The notes beneath the pieces are model-generated. The model was not told the origin of the DNA and made no database searches. It was given only the letters and a program-made list of their open reading frames with translations. Position numbers and translations under genes: made by a program. A stretch of DNA of 13,279 nt, from the NCBI GenBank assembly GCA_964545475.1, contig CAZJGG010000074.1, forward strand, positions 1 to 13,279. The letters run 5' to 3'. Of this stretch, positions 6,424-13,268 are shown piece after piece. Positions within the stretch are counted from its first letter, which is position 1. Each line of letters starts with the position of its first letter. The stretch comes from CAZJGG01 sp964545475. Lineage in GTDB: Bacteria > Bacillota > Clostridia > Lachnospirales > JAISER01.

Positions 6424-7591
6424 GATATTCAAACGGGCTTGCATCGTTATATGTAAGCCTTTTTCCTTTCAGTTTTTGAATTTGCTCCCTTATTTCTTCC
6501 CGTTTTTTACATAATTCCTCTTTGGAATCCCCGGAATTAATTAAAGTAAGAACAAACCGCTCATCACCAGCGGAATAATCCGATATACATTCATCTGAAT
6601 TGAACAAACCGTTTTGTATTTTTAAAGGCAAACTAATAGAAACGTAATGCTCCCCTACCCCTTTTATCTCTTCCCCGGTTACAAGCAAATGCTCATAACA
6701 TGAAAACAACTTCGTCTCTTTAATTGTTTGATTAATCTTTTTGTCAGAAAAAAAATTGACCAGTTCTACAAGCAAATTTATTCCCCTTGCCTTATAAACA
6801 GCAGCTGGTGTTTGGCTTGGCATTCTGGCATCAATTTCTAATATGTAAAACGTTCCATTTTCATAAATTGCCTCAACATCCATTATGCCTTTTAAGCCCA
6901 AGCCTCGGGCAAGATTAATGCCAATGTTTTCAAATTCTTTTACAGCATTTTCCGGCAAACCGCTTGGAGCAAAAACCCTTTTGCAGTCATATTCCATGTC
7001 CATAAAAAGCTCAGTAACCTCATACGCTTTGTAATTACCGGGATACCCCACAACTTCTATTGAATATTGCCTGCCTGTTAAGTAAGACTGTATTACCCAT
7101 CCCTCTCCGTTACATGTCTCCTCCAGAAAGCTATTAAACTGCTGTTGGTCGTTAATTAAAACAACCCCTTGGCTTCCGCTTCCAACAGAGGGTTTTGCAA
7201 TAAACGGCGGTTTTGCAAGCTTAAAATCCTTTGGCATTAAAACACCGCAACGCTCCATAAGCTCATTGGATTTAATTTTGGACTTCGTTACTTCATAAGC
7301 GTCAAAGTCAAACAAAACAGTAATTTCAAGCTCTTTTTTCAATTGCTTTATTATGGCTAAAACTTCTTCATCTTCTATTGTAGGCAAAATAAAATCAGCC
7401 CACAAAAGCAATTCAACAAATTCTTTTTCTTTATCCAATATATTTGTGCATAAAAATTCATCACATAAATTTCTGCCTATACAATTGGGGTTTTTATCGG
7501 CTAACGCCGTAAAAAACCCCGCTTTTTTTGCTAAATAAAGTGCTTCAGTCCCCTGAAGCTTTCCACCGATAATTAAAATTTTATATTCCAT
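6413..7591 (-). CDS. pylC: PylC, 3-methylornithine-L-lysine ligase
   Basis: A 392-residue ATP-grasp enzyme that joins (3R)-3-methyl-D-ornithine to the epsilon-amino group of L-lysine, the second step of pyrrolysine biosynthesis. The N-terminus has the PreATP-grasp pattern KILIIGGKLQGTEAL. The ATP-binding lysine and glycine-rich loop are visible as AKPSVGSGSQG (132-142), and the metal-binding strand as LEIDARMPSQTP. The length suits PylC. The start at 7591 has an AGAGG site about eight bases upstream. The gene begins 43 bases after the 3' end of pylT and overlaps pylSn. Identification rests on the ATP-grasp fold together with pylD, pylT and pylSc neighbours; the context makes it near certain. 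Confidence 0.93.
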   Translation of the reverse strand: MEYKILIIGGKLQGTEALYLAKKAGFFTALADKNPNCIGRNLCDEFLCTNILDKEKEFVELLLWADFILPTIEDEEVLAIIKQLKKELEITVLFDFDAYEVTKSKIKSNELMERCGVLMPKDFKLAKPPFIAKPSVGSGSQGVVLINDQQQFNSFLEETCNGEGWVIQSYLTGRQYSIEVVGYPGNYKAYEVTELFMDMEYDCKRVFAPSGLPENAVKEFENIGINLARGLGLKGIMDVEAIYENGTFYILEIDARMPSQTPAAVYKARGINLLVELVNFFSDKKINQTIKETKLFSCYEHLLVTGEEIKGVGEHYVSISLPLKIQNGLFNSDECISDYSAGDERFVLTLINSGDSKEELCKKREEIREQIQKLKGKRLTYNDASPFEYHEQ

Positions 7592-7634
7592 AACATACCT
7601 CTCAAAAGGATTGTTAATTATTATAATTGGTAAA

Positions 7635-7703
7635 CGGGGAGTCCGAGAGTTTCACTCGGCTGCATAAATTTAGAGTCTATGCGTTCAATCCGAACCACCC
7701 CCC
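7635..7703 (-). tRNA. pylT: tRNA-Pyl (CUA anticodon)
   Basis: The minus strand folds into a 69-base tRNA with features specific to tRNA-Pyl. These are a 7-bp acceptor stem (GGGGGGT with ACTCCCC, one G-U), a single base before the D stem, a 4-bp D stem (GTTC/GAAC) with a 5-base D loop lacking GG-T consensus, and a 6-bp anticodon stem. The loop is CTCTAAA with anticodon CTA (7671-7673), the variable loop is only CAG, and a 5-bp T stem (CCGAG/CTCGG) encloses TGAAACT instead of TTC-type sequence. The discriminator is G. The 3' CCA is not encoded (TTTACCA follows), so it must be added. It is in the same direction as pylD and pylC and lies between them, so it may be processed from an operon transcript. 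It decodes UAG as pyrrolysine, as needed for mtbB. Confidence 0.96.
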
Positions 7704-7706
7704 ATG

Positions 7707-7871
7707 ATATACTCCTTAACCACATAAAATAGCACTGCCTTGCGGCGAATTTTACTTGTGGACTACGTCATCAACTTCTTGTGTGCCGCTAGCACACGGC
7801 GTCGTCTCTTCCTTGCCACAAGCAAAATTTGCTCGCAACTCAGTACTATTTTATATGGTTAAGGAGTATAT
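7707..7871. repeat. 165-bp imperfect palindrome between pylD and pylT (MITE-like)
   Basis: The ends are perfect inverted repeats of 15 bp (ATATACTCCTTAACC at 7707-7721 and its complement at 7857-7871). With a few mismatches and a one-base gap, the arms extend to about 55 bp each, including a shared AATTTT-CTTGTGG block. The centre holds a second perfect stem, GTGTGC-CGCTA-GCACAC. The element fills the whole gap from the TAA of pylD to 3 bp before the 5' end of pylT. Such a structure fits a MITE or other palindromic interspersed repeat, or an RNA processing or termination element. No coding capacity or transposase is seen. The flanks show no target duplication longer than AT-rich dinucleotides that I can separate from the palindrome itself. 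Confidence 0.75.
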
Positions 7872-8678
7872 TTAAAACCGTATTAATTGCCCCATCATTG
7901 TAACAACACCAATAGGTAAAATGTCGTGAATAAGCTTGTGGCTAAAAACATCTAATGCCGAATCTGTTAAAGAAAGAGGCACTCCCGGAGCTGATATAAT
8001 TGCGTTTTTGTTTAACATATTTTCATTAAGCCAATTTCCTGTATTTGTTACATCAATAATATTATTATACTGTTTTATTTGTTTAGGAGAAGTTAAAATT
8101 TTAGCATTTAGTGCGGCTTCTTTTAGCCTTAAGTAATCCCTATCGTAAACCGAGGGTTCAGCTTTCATCCTTTTAAGCTCATTCACTGCAATTTCGCCTA
8201 AAACACCATAACCTAAAACTAAAACTTCTTTGTTTGCCAGCCCACCGGAAGCACTGTCCAAAGCTGTTAAAAACCCTTTAACTGTTGCAAAATTGTTATC
8301 GGCAATGCAGTGAGAAATAACATTCATTCCAATAAATTTTATATCGCTTGCCATAAAAATAACGCTTGCGCCTTTTTGATGCGCTTCTTTAAAACCTTGG
8401 TAATCAGTATTTTCTGTAACAAAAGTTTCAAACCCGAGTATGGATAATATGGTGCATAAGCTTTGGCAAAACCCTGAAATAACCCCTTTTCCTTTTGTTA
8501 TGGGCACTGCAGCAATCTTTACCGTATTAGTTGCTTTAACAAATTTATTAGCCGGCACACCATTTGCTTTTATTGAAAGAGCAATATAGTCAAGCCCACA
8601 GACATTAACAAGCCTTTGTTGAAGCTTCATAACATCGCTTTGCATTTCCGATACCCATTCTTCGTTAAGCCTTGTCAT
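7872..8678 (-). CDS. pylD: PylD, pyrrolysine synthase (3-methylornithyl-lysine dehydrogenase)
   Basis: A 268-residue NAD-dependent enzyme that oxidises 3-methyl-D-ornithyl-N6-L-lysine to an aldehyde, which cyclises to pyrrolysine, the last biosynthetic step. The Rossmann fold is visible at VLVLGYGVLGEIAVNEL (about 152-168), with the GxGxxG-type loop GYGVLG at 156-161 and a following strand ending in VYDRD. The N-terminal segment MTRLNEEWVSEM and the length match PylD proteins. AAGGAG lies eight bases upstream of the ATG. The gene starts 11 bases after the stop of pylSc. The symbol is supported both by the protein and by its position in the pyl cluster. Confidence 0.92.
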   Translation of the reverse strand: MTRLNEEWVSEMQSDVMKLQQRLVNVCGLDYIALSIKANGVPANKFVKATNTVKIAAVPITKGKGVISGFCQSLCTILSILGFETFVTENTDYQGFKEAHQKGASVIFMASDIKFIGMNVISHCIADNNFATVKGFLTALDSASGGLANKEVLVLGYGVLGEIAVNELKRMKAEPSVYDRDYLRLKEAALNAKILTSPKQIKQYNNIIDVTNTGNWLNENMLNKNAIISAPGVPLSLTDSALDVFSHKLIHDILPIGVVTMMGQLIRF

Positions 8679-8689
8679 ACCGTCACTCC

Positions 8690-9529
8690 TTAGAGTCTTA
8701 AACGTACTCCGCCAACATATGTAATGCTTCTGCCAACTCTTTTTATATTGTCAAATCCGCCTTTTATCATGGCGATTCTCTCTATGCCAAAACCAATACC
8801 CACCCAAGGTTTAAAAATACCCCAAGCATTGTCCAATACATGTGGTCCATACGCCCCGGAAGCAATTTCGTCGCCGTTAACTAAAATATCAAGGGTTTCT
8901 CCGTAAACCTCAGAACTTGTAATTTCAAGCTCATAATTATCAATCTCAAGAGCTTTCATTGCGTTTTCAGCCAATTCTTTAAGCCTGCCCATTTGCTGCC
9001 CATCTTCAACAGTATCAAACTCAACAAGGTTAAGCATTGTAAATTCATTTAAATGCCTAGACCCTTGAGATTCCTTCCGAAAGCACGACCCGCATTCAAA
9101 AATTTTAAGACCCATGTTTAAAGCCTTTTGCATATCTCTCATAACTTCGTATAAGTTAGGCGCAAGCATAGGGCGCAAACATTTTTTATCATCAAGCCAA
9201 AAAACCTGTTTATTAAGTGCATGTTTATCGTCAATTGTCATTTTTTCAAGCTGGCTTTTTGAGATAATAATAGGCGTTTGTACTTGTGTAAAGTTTTCAA
9301 GCTCTGTTAAATATTTTATAAGAATTTCCTCAATTTGGCAAGTCATTGGTTTATAAATTTCTTTACAATATTTCGACAAACTTTCTCTGTTTTTCTTTAA
9401 ATATACGGATTGTACGCTTAAAAAGTATTCTTTACACTCTTTTTCAGTTTCAAAAATTTTTTCATAAACCTCTTTCGGAGCGTTAAGTTCGTTAAGCCTT
9501 TGTTTTTGAGTAATTGTAAGTTCCGCCAT
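8690..9529 (-). CDS. pylSc: PylSc, catalytic domain of split pyrrolysyl-tRNA synthetase
   Basis: A 279-residue class II aminoacyl-tRNA synthetase catalytic core that charges tRNA-Pyl with pyrrolysine. It aligns well by eye with the C-terminal half of archaeal PylS: LRPMLAPNLY (118-127), motif 2 with FRKES (150-154) and EFTMLN (162-167), VYGETLDI (208-215), KPWVG (240-244) and motif 3 GFGIER (246-251) followed by NIKR. Pocket residues equivalent to M. mazei Tyr306, Asn346, Tyr384 and Trp417 are kept (Tyr127, Asn167, Tyr209, Trp242), whereas Cys348 is Val and Leu309 is Met. The start is ATG 9529 (MAELTITQKQ) with AGGGGA about ten bases upstream, one base after the previous stop. A longer in-frame extension to 9592 would overlap the upstream gene and is rejected. 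The missing tRNA-binding domain is supplied by pylSn. Confidence 0.96.
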   Translation of the reverse strand: MAELTITQKQRLNELNAPKEVYEKIFETEKECKEYFLSVQSVYLKKNRESLSKYCKEIYKPMTCQIEEILIKYLTELENFTQVQTPIIISKSQLEKMTIDDKHALNKQVFWLDDKKCLRPMLAPNLYEVMRDMQKALNMGLKIFECGSCFRKESQGSRHLNEFTMLNLVEFDTVEDGQQMGRLKELAENAMKALEIDNYELEITSSEVYGETLDILVNGDEIASGAYGPHVLDNAWGIFKPWVGIGFGIERIAMIKGGFDNIKRVGRSITYVGGVRLRL

Positions 9530-9530
9530 A

Positions 9531-10208
9531 TTAACATTTTCCCCTGCCTTTAACACAATAAGAACAGTTTTTTCTGTTACCCATACAGTCACTGCAACTA
9601 TCGTTAGGTATTTGGTTCAAATCATCCATCACCAAATAAAACCCGGCGCATGTTTTTGCAGGGCTCATTACGTTATGTTCGTTTATACCAATGCCAATTC
9701 TTTTGTAATCCATTATTTTAAATAAAGATTGCAGCTCTGAAACTTCCATTCCATAAAAACCCGGTGCCGCCTCAAAAATATGTAAACCGCTGTATTCCTG
9801 TGATACTTTTGCTTTTAGTGCATGACTTGCCGCTTCTGCATAAGCCATGCCCCAATTATGCACATATAGCTGTGTTAGTAAATCATCTTCGTCTGTGCAT
9901 TCAATTTCTCCAAGCGTCATCATATATCCTAAAACATGTTTAATATTGCTTATGTTAAGCTGCTGAAAAGCATTACATAAAACAGCCACTCCGTTAATTA
10001 TCATTTCATTGTTGCAAAGGGAAATTTCAGTAAATTCGTCCCAAATACATTTTATTTCGATTTGGTCAACAACTGTTTCTTCAACCTCCCAAGCCACTTC
10101 AAGCATACTCACATGTTTTTCGTTTTCTAAGTTAAATCTATTCGCCATAATAAAGATATTTTTTGCCGTATCTTTTATTTCTGCCGGTTCAATTAATATA
10201 CCTTTCAT
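9531..10208 (-). CDS. MetH-activation-domain-like protein with C-terminal cysteine cluster
   Basis: A 225-residue protein resembling the activation (AdoMet-binding) domain of B12-dependent methionine synthase. The block from APGFYGMEVSELQSLF to MSPAKTCAGFYLV matches the PGYPACP and PxxSVSGxYF parts of that fold. Unlike MetH it ends in a cysteine cluster, Cys205, Cys208, Cys215 and Cys218 (C-x2-C-x6-C-x2-C), plus Cys225 as the last residue. This could hold an iron-sulfur cluster or zinc. It overlaps the GTPase gene by four bases (ATGA) and precedes pylSc by one base. In a methylamine-corrinoid operon the likely role is reductive reactivation of oxidised Co(II) on MtbC, comparable to RamA/RACo; this is inferred. 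No RamA-type activase is in the window. Confidence 0.7.
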   Translation of the reverse strand: MKGILIEPAEIKDTAKNIFIMANRFNLENEKHVSMLEVAWEVEETVVDQIEIKCIWDEFTEISLCNNEMIINGVAVLCNAFQQLNISNIKHVLGYMMTLGEIECTDEDDLLTQLYVHNWGMAYAEAASHALKAKVSQEYSGLHIFEAAPGFYGMEVSELQSLFKIMDYKRIGIGINEHNVMSPAKTCAGFYLVMDDLNQIPNDSCSDCMGNRKNCSYCVKGRGKC

Positions 10209-11122
10209 AGAGACAAAAGCCCCTTTAAATTATTATTTATTTCTGACGTAATTATGGATACAGCTTTTATACCCACAGAAGAAATCGCCACAAGTTTTGT
10301 TTCCTCTAATTGTTTATCCCATGGCTTAATTAAAATATTTTCTCCAACACAGCTTATTTCCATATAACCATTATCAGTCAGCGCAAAGCCTTTAATTCTA
10401 AACATTGACTTTGAAACAGATTTTAAAAAGCTGTTTAGCTCGTTGTAAGGCAAAACCTGTTTACCTGTAATTAAAAAAGTTTTAGGTCTGTTTTCCGGCG
10501 TGTTAGAGGAATCACCTGGTGAAATACCACCCGGATTCATATAACTAATAATATTTTTATAATCAACTTTGCAATAAGAGCAACAAAAGATTTCCGCTTT
10601 CGGGTTTATATCATTAATTTTTTCTTTAATTTCATTTATAACCTTCTCTGTAATTAAATCGCATTTATTTATTATAATTTTATCACTGTATTTTATTTGA
10701 TTATTAATCGCCACCAAAACATTGGCAAGCTCTAAAAAATGCTCTCCGTCAATTATTGTCAGTGTTCCTTTATAGTTGTAGCCCCTTTTTAATTTTGGCG
10801 TTATGGCTTCCAATAAATTTACAAAATTCGCTGGGTCTGCAAGCCCGGAAGCTTCAATAAAAACAACATCTAGTTCCAAACCGGACATTGCAATAAGGCT
10901 TTCAATAAAATCATCTTTCAAACATGCGCAAAAAACAGAGCCGTTTAAATGCTCTCTAATTTGTATCCCCTTTGTTTCAATAAGTTCAGCATCAACATTG
11001 ACTTTTCCGAATTCATTAATAATTACCCCTGTTTTTTTATCACTATAAGAGGATAAAAGTTCCTTTAAAAAAGTGGTTTTTCCTGCTCCTAAAAATCCGG
11101 TTATTAAGACTAATTCCGTCAA
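10205..11122 (-). CDS. G3E-family (CobW-like) P-loop GTPase
   Basis: A 305-residue GTPase of the CobW/HypB/UreG class. Visible are Walker A GFLGAGKTT at residues 9-17, the Walker-B-side EASGLADP at 90-97, the guanine-specificity NKCD at 152-155 and a C-terminal CobW_C-like domain (about 205-305). The metal-binding GCxCC motif of classical CobW proteins is replaced by SVFCAC (Cys65, Cys67), which suggests a distinct subgroup. It is coupled by a four-base overlap to the MetH-activation-like gene, so it probably acts with it in corrinoid or metal handling of the methyltransferase. The start is probably TTG at 11122, nine bases after AAAGGG; a TTG at 11131 would add three residues. It directly follows the terminator after mtbB. 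Confidence 0.78.
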   Translation of the reverse strand: MTELVLITGFLGAGKTTFLKELLSSYSDKKTGVIINEFGKVNVDAELIETKGIQIREHLNGSVFCACLKDDFIESLIAMSGLELDVVFIEASGLADPANFVNLLEAITPKLKRGYNYKGTLTIIDGEHFLELANVLVAINNQIKYSDKIIINKCDLITEKVINEIKEKINDINPKAEIFCCSYCKVDYKNIISYMNPGGISPGDSSNTPENRPKTFLITGKQVLPYNELNSFLKSVSKSMFRIKGFALTDNGYMEISCVGENILIKPWDKQLEETKLVAISSVGIKAVSIITSEINNNLKGLLSL

Positions 11123-11152
11123 TAACTCCAACCCTTTGCTATACTACTATTT

Positions 11153-11186
11153 AAAAAAGTTGAAGAGAAGCCCTGTTCTCTCCAAC
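11153..11186 (-). terminator. Intrinsic terminator after mtbB
   Basis: On the minus strand an 11-bp stem (GTTGGAGAGAA with TTCTCTTCAAC, one G-U) with a 6-base loop is followed at once by TTTTTT. On the plus strand the same hairpin is followed by ATTTTTTAT, so it could act both ways. It lies between mtbB and the GTPase gene with under 35 bases left for a promoter, and none is clear. The downstream pyl genes may therefore depend on readthrough. Confidence 0.8.
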
Positions 11187-11212
11187 ATTTTTTATTGATT
11201 TAATTTATAATG

Positions 11213-12607
11213 CTATTTTACAATACCTGCACGTTTCTTAAAATCTTCAACGCTGTTGATTTTAATGCCAAGTATTTCAGAAACCCTAAACTTCGCTTCC
11301 ATACCTATGTTAGTTCCGTCAAAAGGTTCTTGAATACCAATGCCTAAATCTGTGCGAACGTCTGTCATTGTAACAACGTCGCATAAGTCTTCCAAAGTAA
11401 CGTTAAGTTTTTCTGCCACATATTTTTTAGCATCGTCAATTTTCATTTTCTTTGTAAGCTGCAAACGTAAAACAAGATCTCCTGCTGTACGAATGCCGCC
11501 CATGCCAGACGATAAGCAATGTGTGCAGTCAACGCCTAACGGGTCTCCTACGCCCAGCTAGAACCCGTCCACTTTTCCAATTTCAACTAAGCATTTACCG
11601 GCACGAGATGCAACGTCCTGGGGCATAATTTCACACATAGGAATGCCGCAAACACCCATACCCACGTTTGCATGAACAGGAATGTTAGCAACATCAGTAC
11701 AAGCCTTAATAAACGTAATAACACGCCCCATATTCCAAGGGAACGTCATATTGCAGTTTGTGTTTACAACTGCACCGAAAAGAGAAGCCCCGGCTTGTTC
11801 GCAAAGCCCAACCTGTTTATGAGGGTAAAGCCCTGCAAGACGAACATCATTATATTTAAGCTTGCCGTGCATACCAAGGACAAATTCCCCAGCCATGCCC
11901 ATTTCTACAGCTAAATCCGGAAATTTTTCTTTAATAAGCTCTGTAGCTTTTAAAGCCGCTAAAAAGTCTGCATCTCCTGCCGCACCGCAAGTATCAAGGT
12001 TTATAGCATCTGCTCCGGCATTGTATATTTGTTCCGCACAGTAAAGCATATCTTTAACAGAATGTTCAACTGCTTCTTCTTGCGCCGCCATAGATTCTTT
12101 TATTTTTCCTTCAGGAAGCAAAACCGCCCAGTTATCAACCGGCCCGTCAGGTTTTGTGTAAAAGCCCAAATTAGGCATTGCTCCATAAAAAATCGGCATT
12201 GTTGTTTTCATAAGTGAGGAGCGAATTATGTTTGCTTCGTGTTCAACAATACCTTTTACAGTTTTATAGTTATAATCTCTAAATCCTATGTCTACAGAAT
12301 CACAGCCCATAACACGCTCATGCATACAAGCCTGCTGGGATTTATCAACGTCTATAACGCATTTTGCGCTTACCTTCTCTGCGCCGGAATCGCTGGTCAT
12401 AACAACTTCGCGTCCTCGTTCAACGCCCACCATATTGCCGGGCATTGTTACAATTTGAAATATTTTTTCCAGCTCTTCATCTGTAAGAGGAGAAATTTTA
12501 CCACGGAAAACGGCGTCTTCCATTCCGGCTTTAATGTCTTCCCTTATTTCCTCCGCCGTCATATAAACGCCGGAACCATCCCCCATACGGGTAAAGTATT
12601 TATCCAT
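11213..12607 (-). CDS. mtbB: Dimethylamine methyltransferase MtbB, with in-frame UAG (pyrrolysine)
   Basis: A 464-residue protein when the TAG at codon 350 is read as pyrrolysine; without decoding it would stop at 349. It transfers a methyl group from dimethylamine to Co(I) of the corrinoid protein MtbC. The sequence closely follows archaeal MtbB: RMGDGSGVYMT at the N-terminus, FYGAMPNLGFYTKPDGP, AGMAGEFVLGMHGKLKY, VRLAGLYPHKQ, and VDGF-O-LGVGDPLG around Pyl (archaeal VDGI-O-IGVGDPLG; Pyl 356 in Methanosarcina barkeri). The reading frame continues for 114 codons after TAG with strong MtbB similarity (SGMGGIRTAGDLVLRLQ). The ATG at 12607 follows GGGAGGAAAG; in-frame starts further upstream fall inside mtbC. 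The final stop is also TAG, followed in frame by a TAA seven codons later. mtbC ends 16 bases upstream. Confidence 0.96.
11558..11560 (-). other. In-frame amber codon decoded as pyrrolysine
   Basis: The codon TAG on the minus strand (CTA at 11558-11560) is at the position of the active-site Pyl in MtbB. It is flanked by GAC-GGG-TTC before and CTG-GGC-GTA-GGA after. ACGGGT and ACCCGT (11563-11568 and 11539-11544 on the plus strand) can pair around it in the mRNA. The presence of pylT, pylSc and pylSn in the same cluster supports decoding. Confidence 0.95.
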
Positions 12608-12623
12608 TAACTTTCCTCCCAAT

Positions 12624-13268
12624 TTATTGTGCGACCCATTCGTTAAGGAACTTAATAGCATCGGCAGCATCTTCACAGTATGCATCAGCTCCAATTTTTT
12701 CCGCCCAACGCTTAGTAACAGGTGCGCCGCCTACAAGTGTTTTATATTTGTCTTTTAAGCCCTCTTTTTTAAGAATATCCTCAATTTTTTTCTGTTCGGT
12801 CATAGTAGTTGTTAAAAGAGCACTAGACCCTATGTACTGCGCTTTATGTTGCTCCGCCGCTTCAATAAATTTAACAGCCGGAACTTCTCTGCCTATATCG
12901 TGAACTTCAAAACCGTTTGTTTTAATTAAAGAGCAAACAATACCTTTGCCAATGTCGTGAACGTCTCCGGCAACAGTACCGATAATAACAACACCTTTAG
13001 TAGACGCAACACCTTGAGGAAGAGTAGACTGAATGTCATCCTGCATATTCTTCATTATATCCGCCGCAAAAATAAGCTCCGGCAAAAACACTTCGCCTCT
13101 GCCAAACATGTCTCCAAGCTCTCTCATGCCGGAACTAAAACCTTTAGCCAAAAGCTCCATTAAGTCTATCCCGTCGCTTTTAGCTTCCTGCAATGATTTT
13201 GCCGCTTTGTCTTCATCAGATTCAATAATTGAATCAAAAGCCATTTTAATTATTTCTTCCTTACTCAT
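12624..13268 (-). CDS. mtbC: MtbC, dimethylamine corrinoid protein
   Basis: A 214-residue B12-binding methyl carrier, full length for this family. Residues 1-85 form the helical cap (B12-binding_2) domain, and the rest is a Rossmann-like cobalamin domain with the GDVHDIGKG motif, where His104 is the lower cobalt ligand, followed by LVGGAPVTKRWAEKIGADAYCEDA. It accepts the methyl group of dimethylamine from MtbB and passes it to a second methyltransferase not in this window. The start at 13268 follows AGGAGG. Related MtmC and MttC proteins have the same fold; the assignment to dimethylamine rests on the adjacent mtbB. Confidence 0.92.
   Translation of the reverse strand: MSKEEIIKMAFDSIIESDEDKAAKSLQEAKSDGIDLMELLAKGFSSGMRELGDMFGRGEVFLPELIFAADIMKNMQDDIQSTLPQGVASTKGVVIIGTVAGDVHDIGKGIVCSLIKTNGFEVHDIGREVPAVKFIEAAEQHKAQYIGSSALLTTTMTEQKKIEDILKKEGLKDKYKTLVGGAPVTKRWAEKIGADAYCEDAADAIKFLNEWVAQ

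Noticed and set aside
7707..7871. CRISPR array or attC-like site in the pylD-pylT gap
   Set aside because: There are no direct repeats with spacers, and the symmetry is one extended palindrome with no integrase nearby.
9530..9592. Longer PylSc with 21 extra residues
   Set aside because: The extension is the end of the upstream gene read in another frame; ATG 9529 follows an AGGGGA site and matches the PylSc N-terminus.
11213..11503. Separate 96-residue gene downstream of mtbB
   Set aside because: It is the C-terminal part of MtbB after the decoded UAG; the frame is continuous from 12607.
12239..12610. A 123-codon open frame on the plus strand opposite mtbB
   Set aside because: It is antisense to a strongly conserved methyltransferase, has low-complexity Phe/His/Asn-rich composition and no ribosome site.
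12608..12694. N-terminal extension of mtbB by 29 codons
   Set aside because: It would overlap the end of mtbC, and MtbB homology plus the GGGAGG ribosome site place the start at 12607.
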